Shown here: piece by piece, positions 27,456-35,530 of the stretch
How positions within the stretch are numbered: position 1 is the first letter of the stretch
Layout: every line of letters starts with the position of its first letter
Assembly (NCBI GenBank): GCA_965247975.1
Contig: OZ252050.1
Span: 806,001 to 870,000 of the forward strand
From: Taishania sp965247975
GTDB taxonomy: Bacteria; Bacteroidota; Bacteroidia; Flavobacteriales_D; Crocinitomicaceae
DNA: 64,000 bases
Reading direction: 5' to 3'
Position numbers and translations under genes: made by a program
Notes under the pieces: model-generated
What the model was told of the DNA's origin: nothing
The model's database searches: none
The model's input: only the letters and a program-made list of their open reading frames with translations

Positions 27456-27833
27456 TTAACACTTTTTCTCTTTCAAACATCTAATACCTTGTTCGATTTG
27501 AACAAACACATCATCTAAATGAAATAAAACATCACCTTCAGAGAAACGAAGGAAAGTAAACCCTAATTTTTCCAATTTATCTTGCCTATATCGATCATAA
27601 TCAGGTTTATTGAAATGAGAATTACCATCAATTTCTATTATTAATCCGATTTCAGGGGCAAAAAAATCAACAATGAAATTTTTGATAGGTCTTTGTCTTA
27701 AAAATCTAACATTCATTTGCTTTCTAGAAAGAAGCGCTTTCCAAATTCGCTTTTCGGCTTTTGACACAGTTAATGTTCTTAATTCGCGCGCGAATTCCTT
27801 TAAGTTTGGGTTGTAATGGTTGTTTGTAATCAT
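27456..27833 (-). CDS. DUF559 (Vsr/PD-(D/E)XK-like) endonuclease-domain protein
   Basis: A 125-residue single-domain protein of DUF559, structurally related to very-short-patch-repair endonucleases. The restriction-endonuclease-like core is visible: SKAEKRIWKALLSRK (Glu27), then FIVDFFAPEIGLIIEIDGNSH with Asp56, Glu67, Asp69 and His73, and the closing KLGFTFLRFSEGDV. Nuclease activity is expected from the fold but the biological role of DUF559 proteins is poorly known. The gene has no operon partner. It sits between inverted palindromic repeats at 27331-27363 and 27875-27909, which looks like a small mobile cassette. Confidence 0.88.
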   Translation of the reverse strand: MITNNHYNPNLKEFARELRTLTVSKAEKRIWKALLSRKQMNVRFLRQRPIKNFIVDFFAPEIGLIIEIDGNSHFNKPDYDRYRQDKLEKLGFTFLRFSEGDVLFHLDDVFVQIEQGIRCLKEKKC

Positions 27834-27874
27834 AGTTCTAAGGTAATAATAATTTTTAAGAACTTAAAACATGT

Positions 27875-27909
27875 GTCACCCTCCTCAATCCTCCCTCAAG
27901 GGAGGAAGC
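27875..27909. repeat. Right palindromic inverted repeat of DUF559 cassette
   Basis: It reads GTCACCCTCCTCAAT followed by the palindrome CCTCCCTCAAGGGAGG and AAGC. It is inverted relative to the element at 27331. Confidence 0.85.
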
Positions 27910-27974
27910 AAGATTCTTCATTTCACAAAGGAACTTCATTCCTAATTCATCATTCATCATTCCCTCCAAAATCC

Positions 27975-27983
27975 TATCTTTAC
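27975..27983 (+). promoter_or_regulatory. -7-like promoter element of rhodanese-DedA-aroE operon
   Basis: TATCTTTAC differs from TAnnTTTG by one base and lies 14 bp before the ATG at 27998. No clear -33 TTG is seen. Confidence 0.4.
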
Positions 27984-27997
27984 CCAAAATTTTAAAA

Positions 27998-28306
27998 ATG
28001 AACTTCATTTCTCCGACTGATGTTGCTGCAAATCAAGATCAGTATTTCATCATAGACATTCGAGAACAATACGAATATGATTTTGCAAACCTTGGGAATA
28101 AACACATTCCGATGGATCAAGTTTGTGGTCGTTTGGAGGAATTTCCAAACGATAAAGAGATTGTTCTCATGTGTAGATCTGGTAAAAGGGCAGAAGCGCT
28201 AGGGAATTTATTATGTGTTGATTTCAATCTTTCATCGATTAAAATTATGGAAGGCGGCATAGAAGCATGGAAGGAAGTTGTAGCACCTCATTTGGTATTA
28301 GAATAA
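27998..28306 (+). CDS. Single-domain rhodanese-like protein
   Basis: A 102-residue rhodanese fold with the persulfide-carrying cysteine in the loop LMCRSGKRAE (Cys59) and the domain markers FIIDIREQYEYDF and IMEGGIEAWKE. There is no signal peptide, so it is probably a cytoplasmic sulfur carrier or thiosulfate sulfurtransferase. It is the first gene of a three-gene set with DedA and aroE (17-bp and 11-bp gaps). Confidence 0.9.
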   Translation: MNFISPTDVAANQDQYFIIDIREQYEYDFANLGNKHIPMDQVCGRLEEFPNDKEIVLMCRSGKRAEALGNLLCVDFNLSSIKIMEGGIEAWKEVVAPHLVLE

Positions 28307-28323
28307 TAATCAAAAATAGAATT

Positions 28324-28998
28324 ATGGAATTTTTAGAATCAGTGTTGCATTTCTTTTTGCATCTAGATGATTATTTACACAGCATGATTTTGGATTATGG
28401 CAGTTGGATTTATGCCATTTTATTCTTGATTATTTTCGTTGAGACTGGCCTCGTTGTTATGCCTTTTCTTCCAGGTGATTCCTTGCTTTTTGCTGCTGGA
28501 ACTTTTTGTGCAGGGGTTACAAATGAAGCAGGGGAAACTGTTCAAATGAATTTGTTTATTGTTTTAGCCTTGCTCATTGTTGCAGCCGTCTTGGGTGATG
28601 GTGTAAATTACTTGCTCGGCAAACGGGTTGGTTTAAAAATGCTTCAATGGAAAATTCGAGGGAGACAACTTGTAAAACAAAAATACATTGACCAAACGCA
28701 ACAATTTTATGAAAAGCATGGACCTAAAACAATAATTATTGCTCGATTTGTGCCAATCGTGAGAACATTTGCTCCTTTTGTTGCGGGAATCGCAGAAATG
28801 AATTATTCAAAATTTTTACGATTTAATCTTATTGGAGGAGTTTCTTGGGTCTTGGGATTAACTTTGCTTGGCTATTTCTTTGGAGGACTTCCATTTGTGA
28901 AGGACAATTTTGAACTTGTTATTTTTGGAATCATTGGAATCTCTATTCTACCAATGATTATTGAAATTATTCGTGCCAAAATGCGCAAAAAGGCATAA
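28324..28998 (+). CDS. DedA family membrane protein
   Basis: A 224-residue inner membrane protein with start at 28324 (MEFLESVLHFFLHLDDYLHS); the frame extends upstream but that part overlaps the rhodanese gene. DedA hallmarks are present: FVETGLVVMPFLPGDSLLFA near the N-terminus, then the conserved ARFVPIVRTFAPFVAGIAEM and FNLIGGVSWV. DedA proteins are linked to phospholipid scrambling (undecaprenyl phosphate and phosphatidylethanolamine) and membrane homeostasis. It lies between the rhodanese gene and aroE. Confidence 0.93.
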   Translation: MEFLESVLHFFLHLDDYLHSMILDYGSWIYAILFLIIFVETGLVVMPFLPGDSLLFAAGTFCAGVTNEAGETVQMNLFIVLALLIVAAVLGDGVNYLLGKRVGLKMLQWKIRGRQLVKQKYIDQTQQFYEKHGPKTIIIARFVPIVRTFAPFVAGIAEMNYSKFLRFNLIGGVSWVLGLTLLGYFFGGLPFVKDNFELVIFGIIGISILPMIIEIIRAKMRKKA

Positions 28999-29009
28999 TT
29001 GCATTTGAC

Positions 29010-29741
29010 ATGACAAAAAAGCATTATGGTCTTATTGGCAAAACTCTTGGACATTCTTTTTCCAAGTCCTTTTTTGAAGATTTTTTTCAAAAGCATGCTA
29101 TCGATGCCAAGTTTTCAAACTTCGAACTTGACCAAATTGAGCTAATAAACTCCGTTTTTAGTCAAAAAATCTCGGGATTAAGTGTCACAATTCCGTACAA
29201 ACAAGCAATTATTCCTTTTTTGGATGAATTATCCCAAGAAGTACAAGAAATTGGAGCGGTAAATTGTATCTCATTCCAAAATGGAAAAAAAATTGGGCAC
29301 AATACCGACGCGTTTGGATTTCATCAATCAATTAAACCGTTTCTAACTAATAAACACGAACGAGCTATTATTCTTGGTACCGGTGGTGCTTCAAAAGCGG
29401 TTGAATATGTTTTGAAAGGTTTAGGAATCAATGTCATTTTCATTTCCCGAAATCCAAAGAAAGAAAACGAATTTGGATACAACGAAATTAATAATCACAT
29501 GTTGAATGCATGTAAATTGCTTGTAAATACAACACCAGTTGGGACCTTTCCAAACATTAGCGAGTGCATCGAAATTCCATTTGAATTTCTAACCCCCGAG
29601 CATTTGGTGGTGGATTTAATCTATAATCCTGCAAAAACAAAATTCCTTCAGAATGCCGAAATGCACGGTGCTCAAATCTTAAACGGAGAAAGCATGCTCA
29701 AACAACAGGCATTAAAAGCTTGGGAGATTTGGAATCAATAG
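29010..29741 (+). CDS. aroE: Shikimate dehydrogenase
   Basis: A 243-residue NADPH-dependent enzyme that reduces 3-dehydroshikimate in the aromatic amino acid pathway. Motifs seen: the substrate-binding GKTLGHSFSKSFF, SVTIPYK with the catalytic Lys, NTDAFGF with the catalytic Asp, the nucleotide-binding GTGGASKAVEY, NTTPVGTFPN, and GESMLKQQA near the C-terminus. It is slightly shorter than the E. coli enzyme, as is common in Bacteroidota. It ends a rhodanese-DedA-aroE transcription unit. Confidence 0.94.
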   Translation: MTKKHYGLIGKTLGHSFSKSFFEDFFQKHAIDAKFSNFELDQIELINSVFSQKISGLSVTIPYKQAIIPFLDELSQEVQEIGAVNCISFQNGKKIGHNTDAFGFHQSIKPFLTNKHERAIILGTGGASKAVEYVLKGLGINVIFISRNPKKENEFGYNEINNHMLNACKLLVNTTPVGTFPNISECIEIPFEFLTPEHLVVDLIYNPAKTKFLQNAEMHGAQILNGESMLKQQALKAWEIWNQ

Positions 29742-29763
29742 GAAATGAGCTATTCATTCTAAT

Positions 29764-30201
29764 TTAGAGTTCTACTTTATCTTCTTTATTTGTCAGGTAT
29801 TTGGAGCTTAATTCCTTTGTAAACTGTTTTAAAAATTTAACTCTGTCTTTTTTTGCTTCTTTAATGGTGGCTTTTAAATCAGCTGGAATCATCAAATAAC
29901 TGTCTGCCCAAAAATAGATCTCCATAATAATTGGCAATAAATCTATACCTTTTGCTGTCAATCGATATAAAATCTTCGCTTTACTGTCAGGATGAGCAGA
30001 TTTTGCAATTAATCCATTTTCCTCAAGTTCTTTTAGCCTTGTTGCTAATATATTAGTAGCAATTCCTTCTCCTGATTTTAAAAAATCATTATACGTGCAC
30101 TTATTGCTAAACATTAAATCTCGAATAATAAGCAATGACCATTTATCGCCAAACACTTCGAGGCTACTACTGATGGGACATTCTGATCTTTTTTTTGACA
30201 T
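29764..30201 (-). CDS. HxlR family winged-helix transcriptional regulator
   Basis: A 145-residue DNA-binding protein. The HxlR core is clear: CPISSSLEVFGDKWSLLIIRDLMF, the recognition region EGIATNILATRLKELEENGLI and the wing SKAKILYRLTAKGIDLLP. HxlR regulators often respond to reactive electrophiles or redox state through a conserved N-terminal cysteine; here Cys8 is in that position. It is divergent from the SDR-hydrolase operon and probably controls it and itself through the boxes at 30233 and 30268. Confidence 0.9.
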   Translation of the reverse strand: MSKKRSECPISSSLEVFGDKWSLLIIRDLMFSNKCTYNDFLKSGEGIATNILATRLKELEENGLIAKSAHPDSKAKILYRLTAKGIDLLPIIMEIYFWADSYLMIPADLKATIKEAKKDRVKFLKQFTKELSSKYLTNKEDKVEL

Positions 30202-30232
30202 TTTATAAAAAAATAAAAAATTATTTAAAAAA

Positions 30233-30287
30233 GCACTTGCATATTAAAAGTTAATTTACATACATTTGTACTTGCAAAATGAAAGTT
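30233..30287. promoter_or_regulatory. Two operator-like boxes in the HxlR-SDR divergent promoter
   Basis: Box 1 is GCACTTGCATATTAAAAGTT (30233-30252) and box 2 is GTACTTGCAAAATGAAAGTT (30268-30287). They match at 16 of 20 positions and start 35 bp apart. A similar box occurs before the next operon segment at 31209. They overlap promoter elements, so part of the similarity may reflect promoter consensus. Confidence 0.5.
30261..30268 (+). promoter_or_regulatory. -7 promoter element of SDR-led operon
   Basis: TACATTTG matches TAnnTTTG. The TTG within box 1 (30237-30239) lies 21 bp upstream and can serve as the -33 element. Confidence 0.5.
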
Positions 30288-30347
30288 GTTTTAATTCTAC
30301 AACAACTTGCATTTCGAAAGCGAAATTAGAAATTAATTTTAAAACAA

Positions 30348-31154
30348 ATGAATATGAAAAAGAATATTTTAATTACTGGAGCTTCTTCTGGTTTCGGATT
30401 GTTGATCGCAAAGGAACTTCACAAAGTTGGGCATAATGTGATAGGAACTAGTCGGAATCCTGAAAAATTACAATCTAGCTTGCCCTTCAAAATGATAGCT
30501 CTTGATTTGGATTCTGATGAATCTATCAAGACTTTACCTGATCGATTGTTTAATCAAATCAGCAAATTAGATGTTCTTATAAATAATGCTGGTTTTTTGG
30601 TTACTGGAATAGCGGAAGAAATTCCAGTTGAATTGGGAAAAAAACAATTTGAAACAAACTTTTGGGGAACACTAAAAGTGACAAATGCAATTTTACCTTA
30701 TTTCAGAAAGCAAAAATCAGGTAAAATAGTAACAGTAAGTTCAATTACTGGAATTGTTGCATTTCCAAACACATCTTATTACGCAGCATCTAAACACGCT
30801 CTTGAAGGATATTTTAAAGCACTTCGATTTGAATTAACCGAATTTAATATTCGAGTTGCCATGATCGAGCCAGGGTCATTTAAAACGAATATTGTTGAAA
30901 ATTCTTCTAAAGGTCTAAATAAAATTGAAGATTATAATTCATTAAGAAGCAAAGGCGAAAAATATGCTCAATTTATCATCGATCAGGGAGAAAATCCAGA
31001 TTTGGTAGCAACCAGAGTTTTGAAAGTAGTAGAAACAGATAAACCCAAATTCAGAAATTTAGTCGGAAAAGGATTGTCAGTGCTAACTACATTGAATCAT
31101 TTTGCTTATGGAACAATGGAGAAAATAATTCTTAAGCAACTAAATAAGGCATAA
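30348..31154 (+). CDS. SDR family NAD(P)-dependent oxidoreductase
   Basis: A 268-residue classical short-chain dehydrogenase. The cofactor motif GASSGFGLLIAKEL, the NNAG of LINNAGFLVTG, the catalytic Ser in TVSSITG and the YxxxK pair in SYYAASKHALEGY are all present. Classical SDRs of this size often reduce ketones or aldehydes; the substrate is not known. A second ATG at 30354 is an alternative start. It leads a plus-strand operon of six genes and is divergent from the HxlR regulator. Confidence 0.9.
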   Translation: MNMKKNILITGASSGFGLLIAKELHKVGHNVIGTSRNPEKLQSSLPFKMIALDLDSDESIKTLPDRLFNQISKLDVLINNAGFLVTGIAEEIPVELGKKQFETNFWGTLKVTNAILPYFRKQKSGKIVTVSSITGIVAFPNTSYYAASKHALEGYFKALRFELTEFNIRVAMIEPGSFKTNIVENSSKGLNKIEDYNSLRSKGEKYAQFIIDQGENPDLVATRVLKVVETDKPKFRNLVGKGLSVLTTLNHFAYGTMEKIILKQLNKA

Positions 31155-31208
31155 ATAGATTTAAAAACAACAAGATAACTAGCAAATTAGAAGTGCTTTC
31201 GTGTATTT

Positions 31209-31228
31209 GCGCTTGTAAAATGACAGTG
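31209..31228 (+). promoter_or_regulatory. Third operator-like box before the alpha/beta hydrolase gene
   Basis: GCGCTTGTAAAATGACAGTG resembles boxes 30233 and 30268 (shared core CTTG-A-A-T-A-AGT). It sits 27 bp upstream of the hydrolase ATG, in the 100-bp gap after the SDR gene. It suggests a second HxlR-responsive promoter inside the operon. Confidence 0.45.
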
Positions 31229-31254
31229 ATAAATTAATTAATCAAAAAAATAAT

Positions 31255-32109
31255 ATGAAAAATAACGCATTAACATCAGAAACTCAATTTGCAACTATTG
31301 ACAACAAGCAAATTGCTTACCGAATTATTGGAAGCGGTACTCCGCTAATTTTGGCAAATCGTTTTAGAGGAACATTAGATACTTGGGACCCACTTTTTCT
31401 TGACCTTCTTGCCGAAAAAAATGCGGTAATTACATTTGATTATTCGGGTATCGGGTATTCCGCAGGCGAATTACCAATGGATTTGCATCAAGTTGCGGCA
31501 GAGGTTACCAAAATGGCAGACTTTTTAAACATCGATAAGTATTTTGTTGGAGGTTGGTCGTATGGCGGATTGATAGCTCAATATGCAACATTTTTATATC
31601 CTTCTCGTGTGTTAGGCACTATCGTAATTGGAAGTAACCCAATGGGGAAAAACGAAACACCACTTTCTCCTCTTTTCTTAGAAAAAGCTCTTCAGGCTAC
31701 TTACACACCAGAAGATATCATCACCTTGTTTTTTGAACCAACTTCTGAAAAAAGTGCAGCAGCTGGAATAGCATCATTGCAACGAATTGCTCAACGATAT
31801 GATGAATCAAAAGTACCTGTGAGTCTAGAAACGCTCCAAAGATATTTTGCACCAACAGAGCAATTAGCCAACGATGCCGATAATTTTAGAGAAGCCTACA
31901 AATCATTAAAAACGCCAGTTCTTGTTATTTCAGGCGATCATGACATTTCTTTTGCAGTTGAAAACTGGCTTCCATTGTTGCAAAATGCCCCAACGCTTCA
32001 ACATATTATTTTCAATGCAACGGGTCATGCAATGCACTTTGAATATCCGGAGTTAGCCACTTCCTACATTCATGCCTTTATTAATAATGCAATCAAAAAT
32101 CAACAATGA
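31255..32109 (+). CDS. Alpha/beta hydrolase, cytoplasmic
   Basis: A 284-residue alpha/beta-hydrolase-fold protein. The nucleophile elbow is GGWSYGG (Ser nucleophile), the oxyanion region is NRFRGTLDTWDP, the acid is in ISGDHDISF and the catalytic His is in NATGHAMHFEYP. There is no signal peptide. It overlaps the next hydrolase gene by 4 bp (ATGA), so the two are translationally coupled. Ester, lactone or epoxide substrates are possible. Confidence 0.88.
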   Translation: MKNNALTSETQFATIDNKQIAYRIIGSGTPLILANRFRGTLDTWDPLFLDLLAEKNAVITFDYSGIGYSAGELPMDLHQVAAEVTKMADFLNIDKYFVGGWSYGGLIAQYATFLYPSRVLGTIVIGSNPMGKNETPLSPLFLEKALQATYTPEDIITLFFEPTSEKSAAAGIASLQRIAQRYDESKVPVSLETLQRYFAPTEQLANDADNFREAYKSLKTPVLVISGDHDISFAVENWLPLLQNAPTLQHIIFNATGHAMHFEYPELATSYIHAFINNAIKNQQ

Positions 32110-33011
32110 AAAAAATAGTTCTTTTAATGATTTTATCAAATTTATTTATGAAAACATCTAATGCACAAGGCGTAAACTACACTTACGCCACAGTTCCCAC
32201 GCAATTCGTGGAAGCAAACGGAATTAAATTTGCTTACCGTTCTTATGGTAAAAAAGGAGATATTCCTGTGATTTATTTTAATCATCTCACAGCAAATCTT
32301 GATAATTGTGATCCCAGAATTATGGATGCAATTGCGGCTGAACGTCAAATAATATCTTTTGATTACAGAGGTGTTGGAGCAACAACAGGTGAACAAGGAA
32401 CATGTCTTTCTGACATGGCGAAGGATGCAATTGCGTTTATTCATGCGTTGGGTTACAACCAAGTTGATATTATGTCGTTTTCGATGGGCGGTTTTATTAC
32501 TCAAGAGCTTCTTTTAGTTGAGCCGACTTTAGCGCGTAAAATTATTTTAGCGGGTACAGGACCAAGAGGTGGCGCTGGAGTGAGCGATGTTGTTGGGTTA
32601 ACGTATAAAGATATTTTTAAAGGTATTTTTTCTTTCAGGGATCCCAAGTTTTACTTGTTTTTCACTCAAAACAAAATAGGCAAAGCAGCAGCTCGTGATT
32701 TTTTAGGTAGACTAAAAGAAAGAACCGAAAATCGTGATACTAAAGTAAAGTTGAGTGTTTTGAAAAAGCAACTAAAGGCAATCGAAGATTGGGGCAATGC
32801 AACACCAGCTGATTTAAGTGCGTTCAAACATCCTGTTTTGGTCGCAAATGGTGATAATGATCGAATGGTGCCAACCCCAAATTCGTATGATTTGGCAAAA
32901 CGCTTTCCAAACGCTGAGCCGGTAATAATTTACCCTAATTCTGGTCATGGCGGAATCTTTCAATACCACGAAGAATTTCTTAAACAAGTAATACCATTTT
33001 TAACAAAATAA
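32106..33011 (+). CDS. Alpha/beta hydrolase, exported
   Basis: A 301-residue alpha/beta hydrolase with an N-terminal signal peptide (MKKIVLLMILSNLFMKTSNA), hence periplasmic or surface-located. The core has YFNHLTANLDNCDPR, the nucleophile elbow SFSMGG, the acid region NGDNDRMVP and the catalytic His in NSGHGGIFQ. It overlaps the preceding, probably cytoplasmic, hydrolase gene by 4 bp. The pairing suggests that related substrates are handled on both sides of the inner membrane (inference). Confidence 0.87.
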   Translation: MKKIVLLMILSNLFMKTSNAQGVNYTYATVPTQFVEANGIKFAYRSYGKKGDIPVIYFNHLTANLDNCDPRIMDAIAAERQIISFDYRGVGATTGEQGTCLSDMAKDAIAFIHALGYNQVDIMSFSMGGFITQELLLVEPTLARKIILAGTGPRGGAGVSDVVGLTYKDIFKGIFSFRDPKFYLFFTQNKIGKAAARDFLGRLKERTENRDTKVKLSVLKKQLKAIEDWGNATPADLSAFKHPVLVANGDNDRMVPTPNSYDLAKRFPNAEPVIIYPNSGHGGIFQYHEEFLKQVIPFLTK

Positions 33012-33039
33012 AAAAGTAATAACCCAAAATTTAAACAAC

Positions 33040-33900
33040 ATGAAAAAAATAACATTAACATTATTCTTCGCTATTGTCGCGTTTACAATTAGTTATGCCC
33101 AAACTGAAGAACCTGTTGTGGTTTCTACAAAAGTTAATGCAAAAAAACACTTATCTTCTTCAATTCTTCTTTGGATGCGAACAGATCAAGCACGTCAAAT
33201 TGGGATGGATCGATGGAAAGGACCACACGCTCAAATCATTGCAGCAAATAAAGGATTGTTAGAATACCGTCAAATACATTTCGCAGATGTAAATCCTGGA
33301 TTGTGGTTAGCAATAAATGGAGTAGAAACTGCCATTCCTCAAGACCGTAAAGTCGATGGCGTTGCTGATGTGACACTAAAAAATTACTTTTCTCTGTTTA
33401 AAGGGAAAAAACAAAACGAAATGGCTTCTGCGGATGAAGTGAATTTGTTTAAACGCACCTTGCTTTATGCTGCGTTTCCTAAAAATTCCTTTTGGTACGA
33501 AGTGGCCAATGCAAATACAAAAGTTGGAGCCAGCTCTATGGTCTTTTTTAAAAAAAAGCAAGGAATTAGTGAGAAGGATTTTGCTAAATTTATCAACGAA
33601 GAACTCACACCAGCACTTGCTAATTCAGGAATGTTAATCGAATTGAGAAACAAAGTATATAATCCATGGAAACAAAAACAATGGGATACTCCAAATGTGT
33701 TGCATGATAATGTTGAAGCCGATCAGTTTCAAGCTTCTTTGATCCTAGGTTTTACAGATAAATTGGAAATGCAAAAATTCTTTGCTAGTCAAGAATTAAA
33801 AAGCCTATCAAATAGAATTTCAATCTTTTGTTCCGCAGTGCATGCGTATGATATATCAGAAGTCATCACTTTTGTGAAAGACGGAAAGAAAATAAACTAG
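33040..33900 (+). CDS. Exported EthD-like (dimeric alpha/beta-barrel) protein, two domains
   Basis: A 286-residue protein with a signal peptide (MKKITLTLFFAIVAFTISYAQ). Two ferredoxin-like segments can be discerned: residues about 40-135 with RWKGPHAQIIAANKGLLEYR, typical of EthD/antibiotic-monooxygenase-like folds, and about 165-280 with VFFKKKQGISEKDFAKFINE. EthD-like proteins are small helpers or cofactor-free enzymes in degradative and biosynthetic clusters; an exported two-domain form is unusual. It is the fourth gene of the HxlR-linked operon. Confidence 0.68.
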   Translation: MKKITLTLFFAIVAFTISYAQTEEPVVVSTKVNAKKHLSSSILLWMRTDQARQIGMDRWKGPHAQIIAANKGLLEYRQIHFADVNPGLWLAINGVETAIPQDRKVDGVADVTLKNYFSLFKGKKQNEMASADEVNLFKRTLLYAAFPKNSFWYEVANANTKVGASSMVFFKKKQGISEKDFAKFINEELTPALANSGMLIELRNKVYNPWKQKQWDTPNVLHDNVEADQFQASLILGFTDKLEMQKFFASQELKSLSNRISIFCSAVHAYDISEVITFVKDGKKIN

Positions 33901-33907
33901 AAACAGT

Positions 33908-34396
33908 ATGAATAGGAATAAAAACGAGATTGCAATTCAAATTGTACTCGAAAACTTTAAGACTAATTCCATAAAAGCTTCTGCACTGTTCTCTGAATTG
34001 TCGGATGAGCAAATTAGTAATGAGGTTTCGCCAACCAAAAATTCTGGACATTATCTTTTGGGTCATTTGGTTGCAGTACACGATAATATGCTTCCATTAC
34101 TCGGTTTGGGTGAGAGTTTGTATCCAGAAATAGTTGATATTTTTATAAAAAATCCGGATTATTTTATGGCTCAAAAACCTACTATTGCGGCATTAAGGTT
34201 ACAATGGGAACAATTAAATAAAATACTCTGGGAAAAATTAGAATCTCTTTCCTTTGATCAATGGTTTGAAAAATATGCTTCAGTTTCTGAAGAAGATTTC
34301 GCAAATGAACCTCACCGTAATAAATTGAACGTGGTTCTTAGTAGAAGTAATCACTTAGCATACCACGTTGGGCAACTGGCACTATTAAAAAAATGA
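33908..34396 (+). CDS. DinB/YfiT-like four-helix protein
   Basis: A 162-residue helical protein with the DinB-like layout: an N-terminal helix, SGHYLLGHLVAVHDNMLPLLG, and a C-terminal SNHLAYHVGQLALLKK. The conserved histidines in GHLVAVHD and AYHVGQL fit the metal-binding triad of DinB/YfiT proteins, several of which are metal- or thiol-dependent transferases. It is cytoplasmic and lies 7 bp after the EthD-like gene. Confidence 0.8.
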   Translation: MNRNKNEIAIQIVLENFKTNSIKASALFSELSDEQISNEVSPTKNSGHYLLGHLVAVHDNMLPLLGLGESLYPEIVDIFIKNPDYFMAQKPTIAALRLQWEQLNKILWEKLESLSFDQWFEKYASVSEEDFANEPHRNKLNVVLSRSNHLAYHVGQLALLKK

Positions 34397-34416
34397 AAAA
34401 CTAAAAATTGTTTAAA

Positions 34417-35421
34417 ATGAAAGCGTTCATAGTAAAAAGCTACGGCAAAAAAGAAAAATTACAGTTAACAGATTTGGGAGAATCTATTTTGAATGAAACA
34501 GATGTGCTCGTGGAAGTGCATTCGGCAGGCGTAAATGTGATTGATTTAATGATACGAAATGGAGAATTTAAACTTTTCCTACCCATGAAACCACCTTTTC
34601 AATTAGGTCGTGATGTTGCTGGAATTGTTACCAAAGTTGGATCAAAAGTGAGTAAATTCAAGGTTGGTGATGAAGTTTATTCAAGTTCAGGAAATCATAA
34701 ATTGGGCACTTTTGCCGAATTTATCGCAATAAACGAAAAAGAAGTTGCGCTAAAACCAAAAAATCTTACCATGGCAGAAGCCAGCTCAATTCCGCTCGTT
34801 GGGTTGACATCTTGGCAAGCGTTGGTTGAGGTTGCAAAAATACAAAAAGGTCAAAAAGTTTTTATTCAAGCGGGCTCGGGTGGCGTTGGAACGTTTGCTA
34901 TTCAGTTGGCCAAACATTTGGGTGCGTTTGTGGCAACAACCACAAGTTCAAAAAATACAGACTTGGTTAAAAGTCTTGGAGCTGATTTAGTTATTGATTA
35001 CAAAACAGAAGATTTTGAAACCATTTTAAAAGAATATGATTTTATTTTGCACAGCAATAAAGATCCCAAAATTTTACAAAAATCTTTGCGTGTTTTAAAG
35101 CCCGGAGGACAACTCATTTCGCTTGTTGGTCCTCCAACACCTGAATTCGCAAGTCACCTTGGACTTCCATGGTACTTGAAATTTGTCATTCGACTATTAA
35201 GTTCGAGCGCTCGAAAAAAAGCTAAGAAATTGAATGTTTCTTTCAAGTTTTTGTTTATGAGAGCTGAAGGAAAACAACTCGGTAAAATTGCTGAACTAGT
35301 GGAAGCAGGAATAATTAAACCTGTCATTGATCAAGTTTTTCCATTTGAACAAACAAACGACGCATTGACTTATGTAGAAGGTGGTCGTTCGAAAGGTAAA
35401 GTTGTTGTTAAAGTAAAGTAA
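34417..35421 (+). CDS. NAD(P)-dependent zinc-independent quinone oxidoreductase-like (MDR) protein
   Basis: A 334-residue medium-chain dehydrogenase/reductase. ATG at 34417 is chosen over the upstream TTG because it gives the standard MKAFIVKSYGKKEKLQL start. The Rossmann motif is GSGGVGTFAIQLAKHLGA, with GRDVAGIVTKVGSKV in the GroES-like half. The zinc-ligand cysteines of alcohol dehydrogenases are absent, so it resembles zeta-crystallin-type quinone/enone reductases. It is the last gene of the HxlR-linked operon, and a putative terminator follows. Confidence 0.9.
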   Translation: MKAFIVKSYGKKEKLQLTDLGESILNETDVLVEVHSAGVNVIDLMIRNGEFKLFLPMKPPFQLGRDVAGIVTKVGSKVSKFKVGDEVYSSSGNHKLGTFAEFIAINEKEVALKPKNLTMAEASSIPLVGLTSWQALVEVAKIQKGQKVFIQAGSGGVGTFAIQLAKHLGAFVATTTSSKNTDLVKSLGADLVIDYKTEDFETILKEYDFILHSNKDPKILQKSLRVLKPGGQLISLVGPPTPEFASHLGLPWYLKFVIRLLSSSARKKAKKLNVSFKFLFMRAEGKQLGKIAELVEAGIIKPVIDQVFPFEQTNDALTYVEGGRSKGKVVVKVK

Positions 35422-35422
35422 T

Positions 35423-35479
35423 TCAACCTTCAAAGCGATTCAAGTAAAAACCCAAAATGAACCAAAAGGTTGATTTTTT
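35423..35479 (+). terminator. Putative terminator of HxlR-linked operon
   Basis: TCAACCTT (35423-35430) and AAGGTTGA (35466-35473) can pair, and six T follow at once. The loop is long, but the AACC/GGTT inner stem close to the T-run supports termination. Confidence 0.5.
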
Positions 35480-35530
35480 GAAGAATTAACACAGCATAAC
35501 TTTGCTGCATTAATTTTAATAAATCAAAAA

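Larger units (their letters stand above)
27331..27909. mobile_element. Candidate DUF559 cassette bounded by inverted palindromic repeats
   Basis: About 579 bp: an inverted repeat, a partial internal copy, one DUF559 gene and a second inverted repeat. Inner ends read GTGAC/GTCAC and outer ends carry REP-like palindromes. I see no transposase and no clear target-site duplication, so mobility is inferred. Confidence 0.5.
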
